In this document: positions 26,184 through 32,680 of the stretch, one piece after another
Layout of the letters: every line of letters starts with the position of its first letter
Position numbering within the stretch: position 1 is the first letter of the stretch
Assembly: GCF_000732625.1 (NCBI RefSeq)
Contig: NZ_JPJI01000023.1
Span: forward strand, 248,001 to 312,000
Length of the DNA: 64,000 nt
Reading direction: 5' to 3'
DNA from: Nonlabens ulvanivorans
Lineage (GTDB): Bacteria > Bacteroidota > Bacteroidia > Flavobacteriales > Flavobacteriaceae
The notes under the pieces: generated by a model
What the model was told of the DNA's origin: nothing
The model's database searches: none
The model's input: the letters and a program-made list of their open reading frames with translations, nothing else
Made by a program: the position numbers and the translations under genes

Positions 26184-26899
26184 TTTTTAGGTAAATAAAG
26201 AGATAAATTAGAACCTTTTAATCCATCTATGTGACCAGCAATAACGGTTGGACTTATAGTTCTAAAGTGCATGTGTAAAAAAGTTGTGTGATGAGTAAAT
26301 ACAGCTTTGTGCTTTTTTGAATAAAAACCTATAATTTCTACTTCTTGGTTTTCAATCGTACCATAAGCACCTGATTCTTTATGTTTTTTATGATTGTGTA
26401 CTAGGTCGCCATCTATCCAATTAATCACATGCCAGTTTAATAGGTCAACAGTACCTTTTAAAAGAAAAGGAAATGGTTTTTCTGTATCTATGGCATTCTT
26501 TATAGCGTGTATTTCTAATTGCTGCTCTAATTGATTGTTATCAAAGAATCCATCAAGATTGATTGCTGTAGTCCAGTTTTCAACTTGCGCATAAACTAAT
26601 AAGGCTGCCTGATGATTAAAATGAGATTCTATAGTGACACGATTATCATCAGATTCTTTACTGACATAAGATTCACTATCGAAAATTTGAACTTCACCTT
26701 TCAAATTTTCTAAAGCACCTAGAGCATAGAGATGAGGTAATTCGTGAATGGAGTCTAGTGACGCAGTCGCCACTAGATTCCCAGACATGATGTTCATTAA
26801 AGCACCAGTATTCTTTACTGTATAATCTGTTTGCTTCTTCTTTTCACAGCTACATAGTATTAAAAAACATATTATAGATAAGAAAAAGAGCTTATTCAT
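26180..26899 (-). CDS. Acetolactate decarboxylase-like lipoprotein
   Basis: A 239-aa lipoprotein (MNKLFFLSIICFLILCSC, lipobox Cys). The mature protein follows the alpha-acetolactate decarboxylase (BudA) layout: TGALMNIMSGNL, LYALGALENLKGEVQIFD, then a C-terminal zinc-site-like FLHMHFRTISPTVIAGHIDG (His 209, 211 and 223; spacing one residue longer than in BudA as I recall it). The reaction in cytoplasmic homologues is acetolactate to acetoin, but an envelope lipoprotein inside a metal-handling cluster is an unlikely acetoin enzyme; metal binding by the same His site is the alternative. It overlaps both neighbours by a few bases. Confidence 0.7.
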   Translation of the reverse strand: MNKLFFLSIICFLILCSCEKKKQTDYTVKNTGALMNIMSGNLVATASLDSIHELPHLYALGALENLKGEVQIFDSESYVSKESDDNRVTIESHFNHQAALLVYAQVENWTTAINLDGFFDNNQLEQQLEIHAIKNAIDTEKPFPFLLKGTVDLLNWHVINWIDGDLVHNHKKHKESGAYGTIENQEVEIIGFYSKKHKAVFTHHTTFLHMHFRTISPTVIAGHIDGLKGSNLSLYLPKK

Positions 26900-27770
26900 G
26901 GGTTATATCTTTAAGTATATATTTGATCAATTGACCTTTACGGTAATTAGTAATATACATCAAACCGTCTTGAACAAAGATATCTGTAGGTTTATCGATG
27001 TTAGTTTCTATGATTTGTTTTAATTGATGTTTCATATCAAAAATGAGAACACGTCCATTTTCAAAATCTGTAAGCAATACTTCATTATCAGTTACATAAA
27101 TTCCTGTTGCGGCATTTATTTTTTGATCAGCTCCTATTATGGCTATTGCTTTTCCTGTTTTGTCAAATACTTGTGCTCTATGATTATAAGCATCTGCTAT
27201 GTAGATGTAGTTTTCTGTGATCTGCACATCTGTAGGGTAGTAGAGCTGTCCTAGCTCTTTGCCTTCTGTACCTATACTTATCCATTCTTTACCATCATAA
27301 TAAAGTACCCGATTAGGATAGAAATCTGCAATAGCGATTTCATCTTCAAAAACGCTTATCGCTGCTGGTGCGTCTAATGAATCTTGTAGTACTAAGTAAT
27401 CCATTTTGTTATCTCGCATTACTGCGATGGAGTCACGTCCATATTCTGGTATGAAAAGAGCTCTTTCCTTAAGTAATGAAGTAGTCACTTTATCTGTGAT
27501 TTCAAAGTCTGATTCTCCAAAATCTATATGCATCGGTCTTTCAAAGCCTTCCATCTCAAATAAAACACTTCCATCTTCATCTACCTTAACCACACGATTA
27601 TGGTCTCCATCACTTAGAAAGATATCATTACCATCCATAGCAATACCTATAGGGTTGATACCGTCCAGTTCGATTACTTTTTCAAATTGCCAGTCTTGTG
27701 GAACAGCAGCTTTATCTGTACATGAGATTATCGTGGTCGCAGCCACGATAATATATATTAATGTTCTCAT
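26892..27770 (-). CDS. NHL-repeat beta-propeller lipoprotein
   Basis: About 292 aa. I chose the ATG at 27770 because it shares one base with the upstream stop (TAATG) and gives a lipoprotein signal (MRTLIYIIVAATTIISC). The mature protein has NHL-type propeller blades, for example GINPIGIAMDGNDIFLSDGD, QLYYPTDVQITENYIYIADA and KPTDIFVQDGLMYITNYR. NHL propellers bind proteins or ligands; no catalytic residues are evident. It is encoded between a double-HMA protein and a BudA-like lipoprotein, so a scaffold or sensor role in the same envelope system is likely but unproven. Confidence 0.85.
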   Translation of the reverse strand: MRTLIYIIVAATTIISCTDKAAVPQDWQFEKVIELDGINPIGIAMDGNDIFLSDGDHNRVVKVDEDGSVLFEMEGFERPMHIDFGESDFEITDKVTTSLLKERALFIPEYGRDSIAVMRDNKMDYLVLQDSLDAPAAISVFEDEIAIADFYPNRVLYYDGKEWISIGTEGKELGQLYYPTDVQITENYIYIADAYNHRAQVFDKTGKAIAIIGADQKINAATGIYVTDNEVLLTDFENGRVLIFDMKHQLKQIIETNIDKPTDIFVQDGLMYITNYRKGQLIKYILKDITHE

Positions 27771-28399
27771 TAGTTTGCTCTTTCGTATTTGCAACATGGG
27801 TGCAAGTTATCATAACTAGCATCTGTAGCTCTAGTCCCATTAGTGTCATGACCTACACCAGCCGCAGCGCTCTCAATATTTTTTTCACTAGTCTGATTCT
27901 GGTCATAGCTAACAGTTAGTATTTTTGTGTCTACGTTCCATATAGCTGTAGCAACACCATCAACAGCAGTTGTTGCTTTTTCTATACGTGCCTTGCACAT
28001 ACCGCACATACCATTGACGTAAATTTTAGATGTAGTTACCTCATTGACTGTTTCTTTTTCAGCTTCTTTGTTAGTTTCAACTGTACCACTTGCGCGTGTG
28101 ATTTTTGCGTCGTTAGGTGTGTATCCCGCTTTTACTACTTGAGCTACAACAGCTTCCATAGTTAACTCTTTTGCTGCTGGATAAGTGAATGAGAAATCTC
28201 CTGTTTCTATATCAATTGCAATGTCTTTAATCCCTTTAAATTCTTTAAACTTTTTCTCTAGGCCATAAGCACAGAATGGACAGCCTAAACCGTCTACCTG
28301 TACCTCAAATTGATCTCTATCTTTATTAGATTGTGCATCTACTGGGGTTAAAGCAAGTAGGCTTATCATTATGCTTAATATAATTGTTATTTGTTTCAT
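27770..28399 (-). CDS. Periplasmic protein with two heavy-metal-associated domains
   Basis: A 209-aa exported protein: signal peptide MKQITIILSIMISLLALTPVDAQ, then HMA-like domain 1 (VDGLGCPFCAYGLEKKF, CxxC) and domain 2 (VNGMCGMCKARIEKA, CxxC), separated by an acidic Lys/Glu linker. The C-terminus has a conserved-looking NLHPCCKYERAN with a Cys pair. It is probably a periplasmic metallochaperone (copper or mercury class) passing metal to the HMA-MauE membrane protein of the same operon. Coupled to the next gene by TAATG. Confidence 0.87.
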   Translation of the reverse strand: MKQITIILSIMISLLALTPVDAQSNKDRDQFEVQVDGLGCPFCAYGLEKKFKEFKGIKDIAIDIETGDFSFTYPAAKELTMEAVVAQVVKAGYTPNDAKITRASGTVETNKEAEKETVNEVTTSKIYVNGMCGMCKARIEKATTAVDGVATAIWNVDTKILTVSYDQNQTSEKNIESAAAGVGHDTNGTRATDASYDNLHPCCKYERAN

Positions 28400-28472
28400 C
28401 TTGTTTTAATGTTATTCATTAGGAGACCGTTATAGCAGTATCCATGTTGATGTTTGTTGTGTTTATTTGTGA

Positions 28473-29237
28473 TTAAAAAGTATATCGCGTTCCCACAAAA
28501 ACAGAATAGTTCAGTGCGCGATCATCTGCTATATCTTGAATAAGAGGTAATTGAACCGCTAAGTCAAAGGTGATATTCTTACGAGCATATTGTATCCCTT
28601 GAGCATATAATAACTGGTACCAATCGCGCTCATGTAGCCATACACTGTTGTATTCAAAATATAGATTAAGTTGCTTATTAGGATACTGAGGTTTTAATAA
28701 TGGAAGGCCAAAACCTAGTTTAGTTCTGAATTCATCTAAGCTGCCGTCTGGCATCCAGTTGTAACCTATCTCTGTAGAAATACCGTATTTCAAAGTTTCT
28801 AAACCTGATACAATACCGTAATATCCAGAGTACTTTCCTGTAGAAATATCCATCACATCGATTTCCTGACCGGTAGGTAAAGTTTGTAAGGTCTTTGCAA
28901 CCATACGGAATGTTCTTCCAGTACCATCTTTACGGTAAAATTGATATTTCCCCATAATTTTCATGTCCGCTAGTCCACTGCCACTAGTGTCACTCAAGTC
29001 ATAGTTGACATAAGGTACGTGCAAAGCGATTAGTGAATTTGCAGTAGGTAAATAATGCAGCATTACGGGAACATAAACGGCTGTTCCACGCTCGGTGTTT
29101 CTGATTTCAGTTAGGGTTTTCATGGTGAAGCTATTGCCTCCTAGCATGATAGGTTTATCTGCTGTAATGGGTGGACCTTGAGCATACGCTTTCGCGAAAG
29201 CGAAAACCATCAAAGCCACCATAATAATATGTTTCAT
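28473..29237 (-). CDS. Outer-membrane beta-barrel, transporter-like
   Basis: A 254-aa predicted outer-membrane barrel: signal peptide MKHIIMVALMVFAFAKAYAQG, many alternating strands (AVYVPVMLHYLPTANSLIALHVPYV, LNLYFEYNSVWL, ITFDLAVQLPLIQ) and a C-terminal aromatic strand ending RYTF. It resembles the transporter/phenol-MetA-like barrels that accompany metal operons in flavobacteria. Within the cluster it may be the outer-membrane entry or exit port. The palindrome (29188-29201) encodes AFAKA in the signal peptide. Confidence 0.75.
   Translation of the reverse strand: MKHIIMVALMVFAFAKAYAQGPPITADKPIMLGGNSFTMKTLTEIRNTERGTAVYVPVMLHYLPTANSLIALHVPYVNYDLSDTSGSGLADMKIMGKYQFYRKDGTGRTFRMVAKTLQTLPTGQEIDVMDISTGKYSGYYGIVSGLETLKYGISTEIGYNWMPDGSLDEFRTKLGFGLPLLKPQYPNKQLNLYFEYNSVWLHERDWYQLLYAQGIQYARKNITFDLAVQLPLIQDIADDRALNYSVFVGTRYTF
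29188..29201. repeat. Iterated palindrome GCTTTCGCGAAAGC, copy 6
   Basis: Exact copy inside the signal-peptide coding region of the barrel protein (FAFAKAYAQ). Confidence 0.95.
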
Positions 29238-29302
29238 AGTGTTATAAAATAAAGTTAGTAATCTTAATTAATGCCTAATGGCAATTGAGAGAACAACTTT
29301 AC

Positions 29303-29719
29303 TTAGATAAGAAAAGACTGGTGCAACACTGGTATGTCCCTTATGACCAGAGGCGGCGAGTAAGATGTAAAAGGTGTGTCCACAAGATCATCGCCAGTGA
29401 TCGAATAGATAAAGGAATGAGTGAATAATATTATAAACTGTTGCTGGTCTAAATTAAAATGATCCCATGATAATTTTAAATCATCTTGCCCTTTTACTAA
29501 TTCCACAACATCATTACAACAACTTTTTTCTAGTACCACGGCACAAGATTCTGTTGTTTTGTTGGTCTCCATTCCACAACCATGGGATGGTACGATCATC
29601 GAAATATCTTTTAAAAATGGACCACAAAAATGTTTATGTACACTGAATGAAAGGGTAGAGCATAATACTACTACCGCCATCATAAGCACAGATATATTTT
29701 TAAGCATTTTTAAAAGCAT
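29303..29719 (-). CDS. HYC_CC_PP family protein
   Basis: About 138 aa with an N-terminal signal or anchor helix. The defining landmarks are present: HKHFCGPF (HxxCG-type), SCCNDV (CC) and YSPP (PP). The frame extends to 29734, but the -7 box TATCTTTG (29724-29731, minus strand) overlaps that extension, so the start is 29719 (or 29707). The Cys/His pairs suggest envelope metal binding, and the family is usually found next to HMA proteins in Bacteroidota, as here. First gene of the six-gene cluster. Confidence 0.85.
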   Translation of the reverse strand: MLLKMLKNISVLMMAVVVLCSTLSFSVHKHFCGPFLKDISMIVPSHGCGMETNKTTESCAVVLEKSCCNDVVELVKGQDDLKLSWDHFNLDQQQFIILFTHSFIYSITGDDLVDTPFTSYSPPLVIRDIPVLHQSFLI

Positions 29720-29723
29720 ATTA

Positions 29724-29731
29724 CAAAGATA
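29724..29731 (-). promoter_or_regulatory. -7 promoter box of the metal-handling cluster
   Basis: The minus strand reads TATCTTTG (exact TAnnTTTG), ending 4 nt before the ATG at 29719. It therefore excludes the longer reading frame and hints at a leaderless transcript. Confidence 0.6.
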
Positions 29732-29751
29732 CAATAGTTGTTCCTAAAATG

Positions 29752-29779
29752 TTGTTAAGTGGATTTTATAGTATTTTTG
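29752..29779 (+). promoter_or_regulatory. Promoter of the PAP2 phosphatase gene
   Basis: TTG (29752-29754), 17 nt, then TATTTTTG (29772-29779), both exact flavobacterial consensus elements. The -7 box ends 4 nt before the ATG at 29784, predicting a leaderless or nearly leaderless mRNA. Confidence 0.7.
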
Positions 29780-29783
29780 CAAA

Positions 29784-30632
29784 ATGAAAAAATTGATGTT
29801 TTGCTTGTGTTTTCTATGTGTTTGGGTCTCTCAAGGTCAATCTAATGGTAATAGTTTTAACACTGAAAATCAGTCCTTATGGAGAGATTTTACCTATGAT
29901 ATGGGTAATGTTTTTCAAGGTGTAGGATATGCGTACTCTAGACCTATCTACTGGCAACAAGATGATTTTTACAAACTAGGTGCGACAACAGCTGTGACGT
30001 TGGGACTTTATTCAATTGATGATCAATCAAGGCGTTATTTTGTAGAACATAAAGAAAATGTGCCTAATTTGATATTGGATTATGGATGGTATGCTGGTAG
30101 TCCACAAAATAACTATGGTGCTACAGGTGCAGTTTACCTAACTGGTTTGTTTACACGCAATGAGAAATTAAGAAGAACTGGAGTTTTACTATTATCATCA
30201 GCGACTGCTACAGGGTTTTTACAACAATTAACTAAGTCGGTAACAGGAAGAGCCAGACCACAGACTAATCTAGGTAAAAATCACTTTAAACCATTTGGTG
30301 GATCTGCTGGTTATCGATCTTTTCCGTCTGGACATGCAGTACTCACTTTTACAAATGCACACGTTATTGCAAAGCAATTTGATAGTTGGTGGATTAAAGG
30401 ACCTATATATGCCATCGGTGTGACTCCTGGATTAACACGTATCTATGAAGAACAGCACTGGGCAAGTGATGTTTTTTTAAGTTGGGTTTTAAGCTACTTT
30501 GTAGTAGAGAGTATCGATAAATACTTAGATAAAAAGTATGATCAAAAATATAATTCTGACTCTAAGGATAATCTAACTTCTCTAAATTTCACCTTTTCTG
30601 GTAATAGGTTAGGTGTCGTTTATTCTTTTTAG
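29784..30632 (+). CDS. PAP2-family phosphatase, exported
   Basis: A 282-aa protein with signal peptide MKKLMFCLCFLCVWVSQGQS. The phosphatidic-acid phosphatase motifs are in order: KSVTGRARPQ (KxxxxxxRP), PSGHAVLTF (PSGH) and RIYEEQHWASDV (SRxxxxxHxxxD-like). It likely dephosphorylates undecaprenyl or phosphatidyl phosphates in the envelope. It is divergent from the metal-handling cluster, with 64 nt shared upstream DNA. Confidence 0.93.
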   Translation: MKKLMFCLCFLCVWVSQGQSNGNSFNTENQSLWRDFTYDMGNVFQGVGYAYSRPIYWQQDDFYKLGATTAVTLGLYSIDDQSRRYFVEHKENVPNLILDYGWYAGSPQNNYGATGAVYLTGLFTRNEKLRRTGVLLLSSATATGFLQQLTKSVTGRARPQTNLGKNHFKPFGGSAGYRSFPSGHAVLTFTNAHVIAKQFDSWWIKGPIYAIGVTPGLTRIYEEQHWASDVFLSWVLSYFVVESIDKYLDKKYDQKYNSDSKDNLTSLNFTFSGNRLGVVYSF

Positions 30633-30638
30633 TAATTC

Positions 30639-31538
30639 TTAAGAATATAGTATTAAAAAAACACCTATCATGATGCCTGCTAGTGGTATGAGTTTTTGAC
30701 GTTTATTTTGTTCCTTAAAAATTAAACCGCCTATTACTACCGCAATGATGATTTGACTGCGTTTTATTGCGGACAGTAGCATAATCATGGCGTCGGGATC
30801 TTGCAGTGCTTTGAAATAAAAATAGTCTGCAGTTTGTAATAATATACCAACTGCAGGGATAGACCACCTAAATTTAAAATCTTTGCGTTTTTGTGGATAT
30901 GGAAACCATGTAATGGATAAGATAATCAGTAAGATTATAATAGTGTAAAAGCAGAACCAAAATTGTAGCGTTTGCGGATTGAGCATTAAACTTTGTATTA
31001 AGAACTTATCGTATAATCCACTTGACGCTCCTAAAAATGTGGCGCCTATAATCGCAAAAACCCATTTATTGCTTTTAAAATGGATGCCTTCTTTTTTACC
31101 TATTCTAGAATATAATAATACCGATAATATGATTAAGAAGAAGCCTATCCATTGATAATTATTTGGGGCTTCTTTATATATAAAAATAGCACCTATAAAT
31201 GTGAAAAATGGACCTGCAGACCTTATTGGTGTCACAATGGTGAGTGGTAAATGTTTAAGTGCTTGATAGGCCAGTATCCAGGAAGCAGCCATTATCATAG
31301 ATTTAATGATAATGTAACCATGCGTCGTCCATGGTATAGATTCTACATAAAAACCTATTTCTTTAGTTGCTTCAGGCGCATAGATAGAACCGATGTAAAA
31401 AGGTAAGATTAATAAAAAACCTGCGATCAATGTGCCTAATAAAACAGGGAACACCTCATTACCACGCACAGCATGCTTTTTACATAGATTGTGTAATCCT
31501 AAAAATAAAGCGGCAAGTAAGCCTAAATACATCCACAT
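30639..31538 (-). CDS. EamA/DMT-superfamily transporter
   Basis: A 299-aa inner-membrane protein with about 10 helices arranged as two EamA repeats (residues about 1-145 and 155-299). The repeat hallmarks SWILAYQALKHLPLTIVTPI and FTFIGAIFIYKEAP, and in the second half DYFYFKALQDPDAMIMLLSAIKRSQ with GGLIFKEQ, fit metabolite exporters. The substrate is unknown. A TATCTTCG box (31543-31550, minus strand) ends 4 nt before its start. Confidence 0.88.
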   Translation of the reverse strand: MWMYLGLLAALFLGLHNLCKKHAVRGNEVFPVLLGTLIAGFLLILPFYIGSIYAPEATKEIGFYVESIPWTTHGYIIIKSMIMAASWILAYQALKHLPLTIVTPIRSAGPFFTFIGAIFIYKEAPNNYQWIGFFLIILSVLLYSRIGKKEGIHFKSNKWVFAIIGATFLGASSGLYDKFLIQSLMLNPQTLQFWFCFYTIIILLIILSITWFPYPQKRKDFKFRWSIPAVGILLQTADYFYFKALQDPDAMIMLLSAIKRSQIIIAVVIGGLIFKEQNKRQKLIPLAGIMIGVFLILYS

Positions 31539-31727
31539 GCCGCGAAGATAGTTTTTTGAAGAAATTGAGTGGCATTATTTCAAATAAGTCTACGTTTTGA
31601 GATGTAAAAAGATGCAATCTATTTTCAAATGAGAATTTATTATTAAATCCTTGTTCAATTGAGATTAAAACAAGGAATTGTCAATCAAATTGCCAATATG
31701 CTAAATTTTAGAAGTTTGTGTAGGTTA

Positions 31728-31760
31728 TTGATGCCTGTTTCAAATAAATACTTACATTTA
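31728..31760 (+). promoter_or_regulatory. Candidate promoter of the arginine leader/operon
   Basis: TTG (31728-31730), 22 nt, then TACATTTA (31753-31760), one mismatch to TAnnTTTG. The leader-peptide ATG follows 4 nt later, the same geometry as at several other genes in the window. Confidence 0.5.
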
Positions 31761-31764
31761 CCGC

Positions 31765-31833
31765 ATGAATTTATCTAGAAATAAAAATATATCCTTACCG
31801 GTGCGCTTTACGTTGCGACGCCGCTGTGCTTAA
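31765..31833 (+). CDS. Arginine-rich leader peptide (candidate attenuator)
   Basis: A 22-codon frame from ATG 31765 to TAA 31831-31833. It begins MNLSRNKNIS and ends TLRRRCA. Five of 22 residues are Arg, three in a row (CGA CGC CGC at 31816-31824); CGA and CGC look less used than CGT and AGA in the surrounding genes. It starts 4 nt after a -7-like box and precedes a complete arginine biosynthesis operon. This is the classic architecture of a transcription-attenuation leader peptide in which ribosome stalling on Arg codons senses charged tRNA-Arg. A U-rich tract follows at 31855-31869, but only a weak hairpin is visible before it. Confidence 0.6.
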   Translation: MNLSRNKNISLPVRFTLRRRCA

Positions 31834-31872
31834 TCTCACTTAGCATTTAGATATAATTTTTATTTTTTTACA

Positions 31873-31968
31873 TTGAATTCACTTCCATTATTATTTACTA
31901 CTTTTTTAACTGCTCCTTCTAGGAATGGTTTTTCTGTGCGTCCTACTTTACGACGCCCACGCCCGTAA
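31873..31968 (+). CDS. Second arginine-rich leader-like ORF
   Basis: A frame of 31 codons opening at TTG 31873 (no ATG available) and ending RPTLRRPRP before TAA 31966-31968. Its C-terminal half, SRNGFSVRPTLRRPRP, aligns with the first leader peptide (shared SRN, VRxTLRR), and the underlying DNA matches at 17 of 22 positions (31801-31822 against 31935-31956 by my hand alignment). A short stem CTTTACG (31947-31953) / CGTAAGG (31964-31970) is followed by a T-rich tract, so this ORF may overlap the attenuator hairpin. Real translation is uncertain. Confidence 0.35.
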   Translation: MNSLPLLFTTFLTAPSRNGFSVRPTLRRPRP

Positions 31969-31985
31969 GGGTTCTTTCTTTTTGG
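31947..31985 (+). terminator. Possible attenuator hairpin in the arg leader
   Basis: CTTTACG pairs with CGTAAGG (7 bp with one G-U) around an 11-nt loop, followed by GTTCTTTCTTTTT. It is weak as a terminator but correctly placed to respond to translation of the second leader ORF. Confidence 0.3.
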
Positions 31986-32056
31986 GAATTTAGGTGCGTC
32001 CAGTTCTTCTTTTCACAACTACACTTTACACTTTTTAATTTATAAAATCAATCTCA

Positions 32057-32680
32057 ATGGAAATTGTTATTGCTCATAAATCGCATTCAAAATATGCGCA
32101 AATCATTTGTGATACCATAGCCGACGCTGCCAAAGTGCGCGGTACAGGAATCGCAAAACGTACACCAGAATATGTCACTACCAAAATGGAAAATGGCAAC
32201 GCGGTTATCGCACTGGATAACGGAAAATTTGCAGGTTTTTGTTACATAGAGAAATGGGGACACGGCAAGTTTGTCGCAAACTCAGGCCTTATTGTACATC
32301 CAGATTATAGAAATCTAGGACTGGCCAAACAAATTAAAGAACGCATCTTTTTACTATCTAAAGAAAAGTTTCCTGATGCAAAGATATTTAGCATCACCAC
32401 TGGACTAGCTGTTATGAAAATGAATAGCGACCTAGGTTATAAGCCTGTTACTTTTTCTGAATTAACAGACGACCAGCAATTCTGGAACGGTTGCCAGACC
32501 TGTAAGAACTACGACATCTTACAACGTACAGAACAAAAAATGTGTTTGTGTACAGGAATGATCTATGACCCTTCTAAGAAAACAACCGAAGAAAAGAAAC
32601 CTATTAAAAAGTCTGTTTTCAACAGATTAAAACAAATTAAGCAAACGCTTATTCTCAAAAAAGATCAAAATGAACAATAA
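32057..32680 (+). CDS. GNAT acyltransferase, candidate N-acylglutamate synthase
   Basis: A 207-aa GNAT-fold acyltransferase. The acyl-CoA pyrophosphate loop is in HPDYRNLGLAKQIKERIF (R-x-x-G-x-A type, about residue 90). After the fold comes an unusual Cys-rich segment, FWNGCQTCKNYDILQ then KMCLCTGMIYDP (four Cys), which may bind zinc, and a basic tail. It is the first gene of the arginine operon and overlaps argG by 11 nt. The operon has every other step of the pathway but no argA or argJ, so this protein is the natural candidate for acetyl- or succinyl-transfer to glutamate. Confidence 0.75.
   Translation: MEIVIAHKSHSKYAQIICDTIADAAKVRGTGIAKRTPEYVTTKMENGNAVIALDNGKFAGFCYIEKWGHGKFVANSGLIVHPDYRNLGLAKQIKERIFLLSKEKFPDAKIFSITTGLAVMKMNSDLGYKPVTFSELTDDQQFWNGCQTCKNYDILQRTEQKMCLCTGMIYDPSKKTTEEKKPIKKSVFNRLKQIKQTLILKKDQNEQ

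Larger units (their letters stand above)
31539..32056. other. 518-nt intergenic leader region of the arginine operon
   Basis: The left part (31539-31727) is AT-rich and holds an inverted repeat CCTTGTT (31649-31655) / AACAAGG (31669-31675). The right part holds the arg promoter (31728-31760), two arginine-rich leader ORFs and T-rich tracts at 31855-31869 and 31971-31985. The octamer GTGCGTCC recurs at 31935 and 31994. See the separate entries. Confidence 0.7.

Noticed and set aside
26994-27819. Plus-strand ORFs (76 and 137 codons) opposite the NHL and double-HMA genes
   Set aside because: They are antisense to well-supported lipoprotein genes and have no recognisable domain or start signal.
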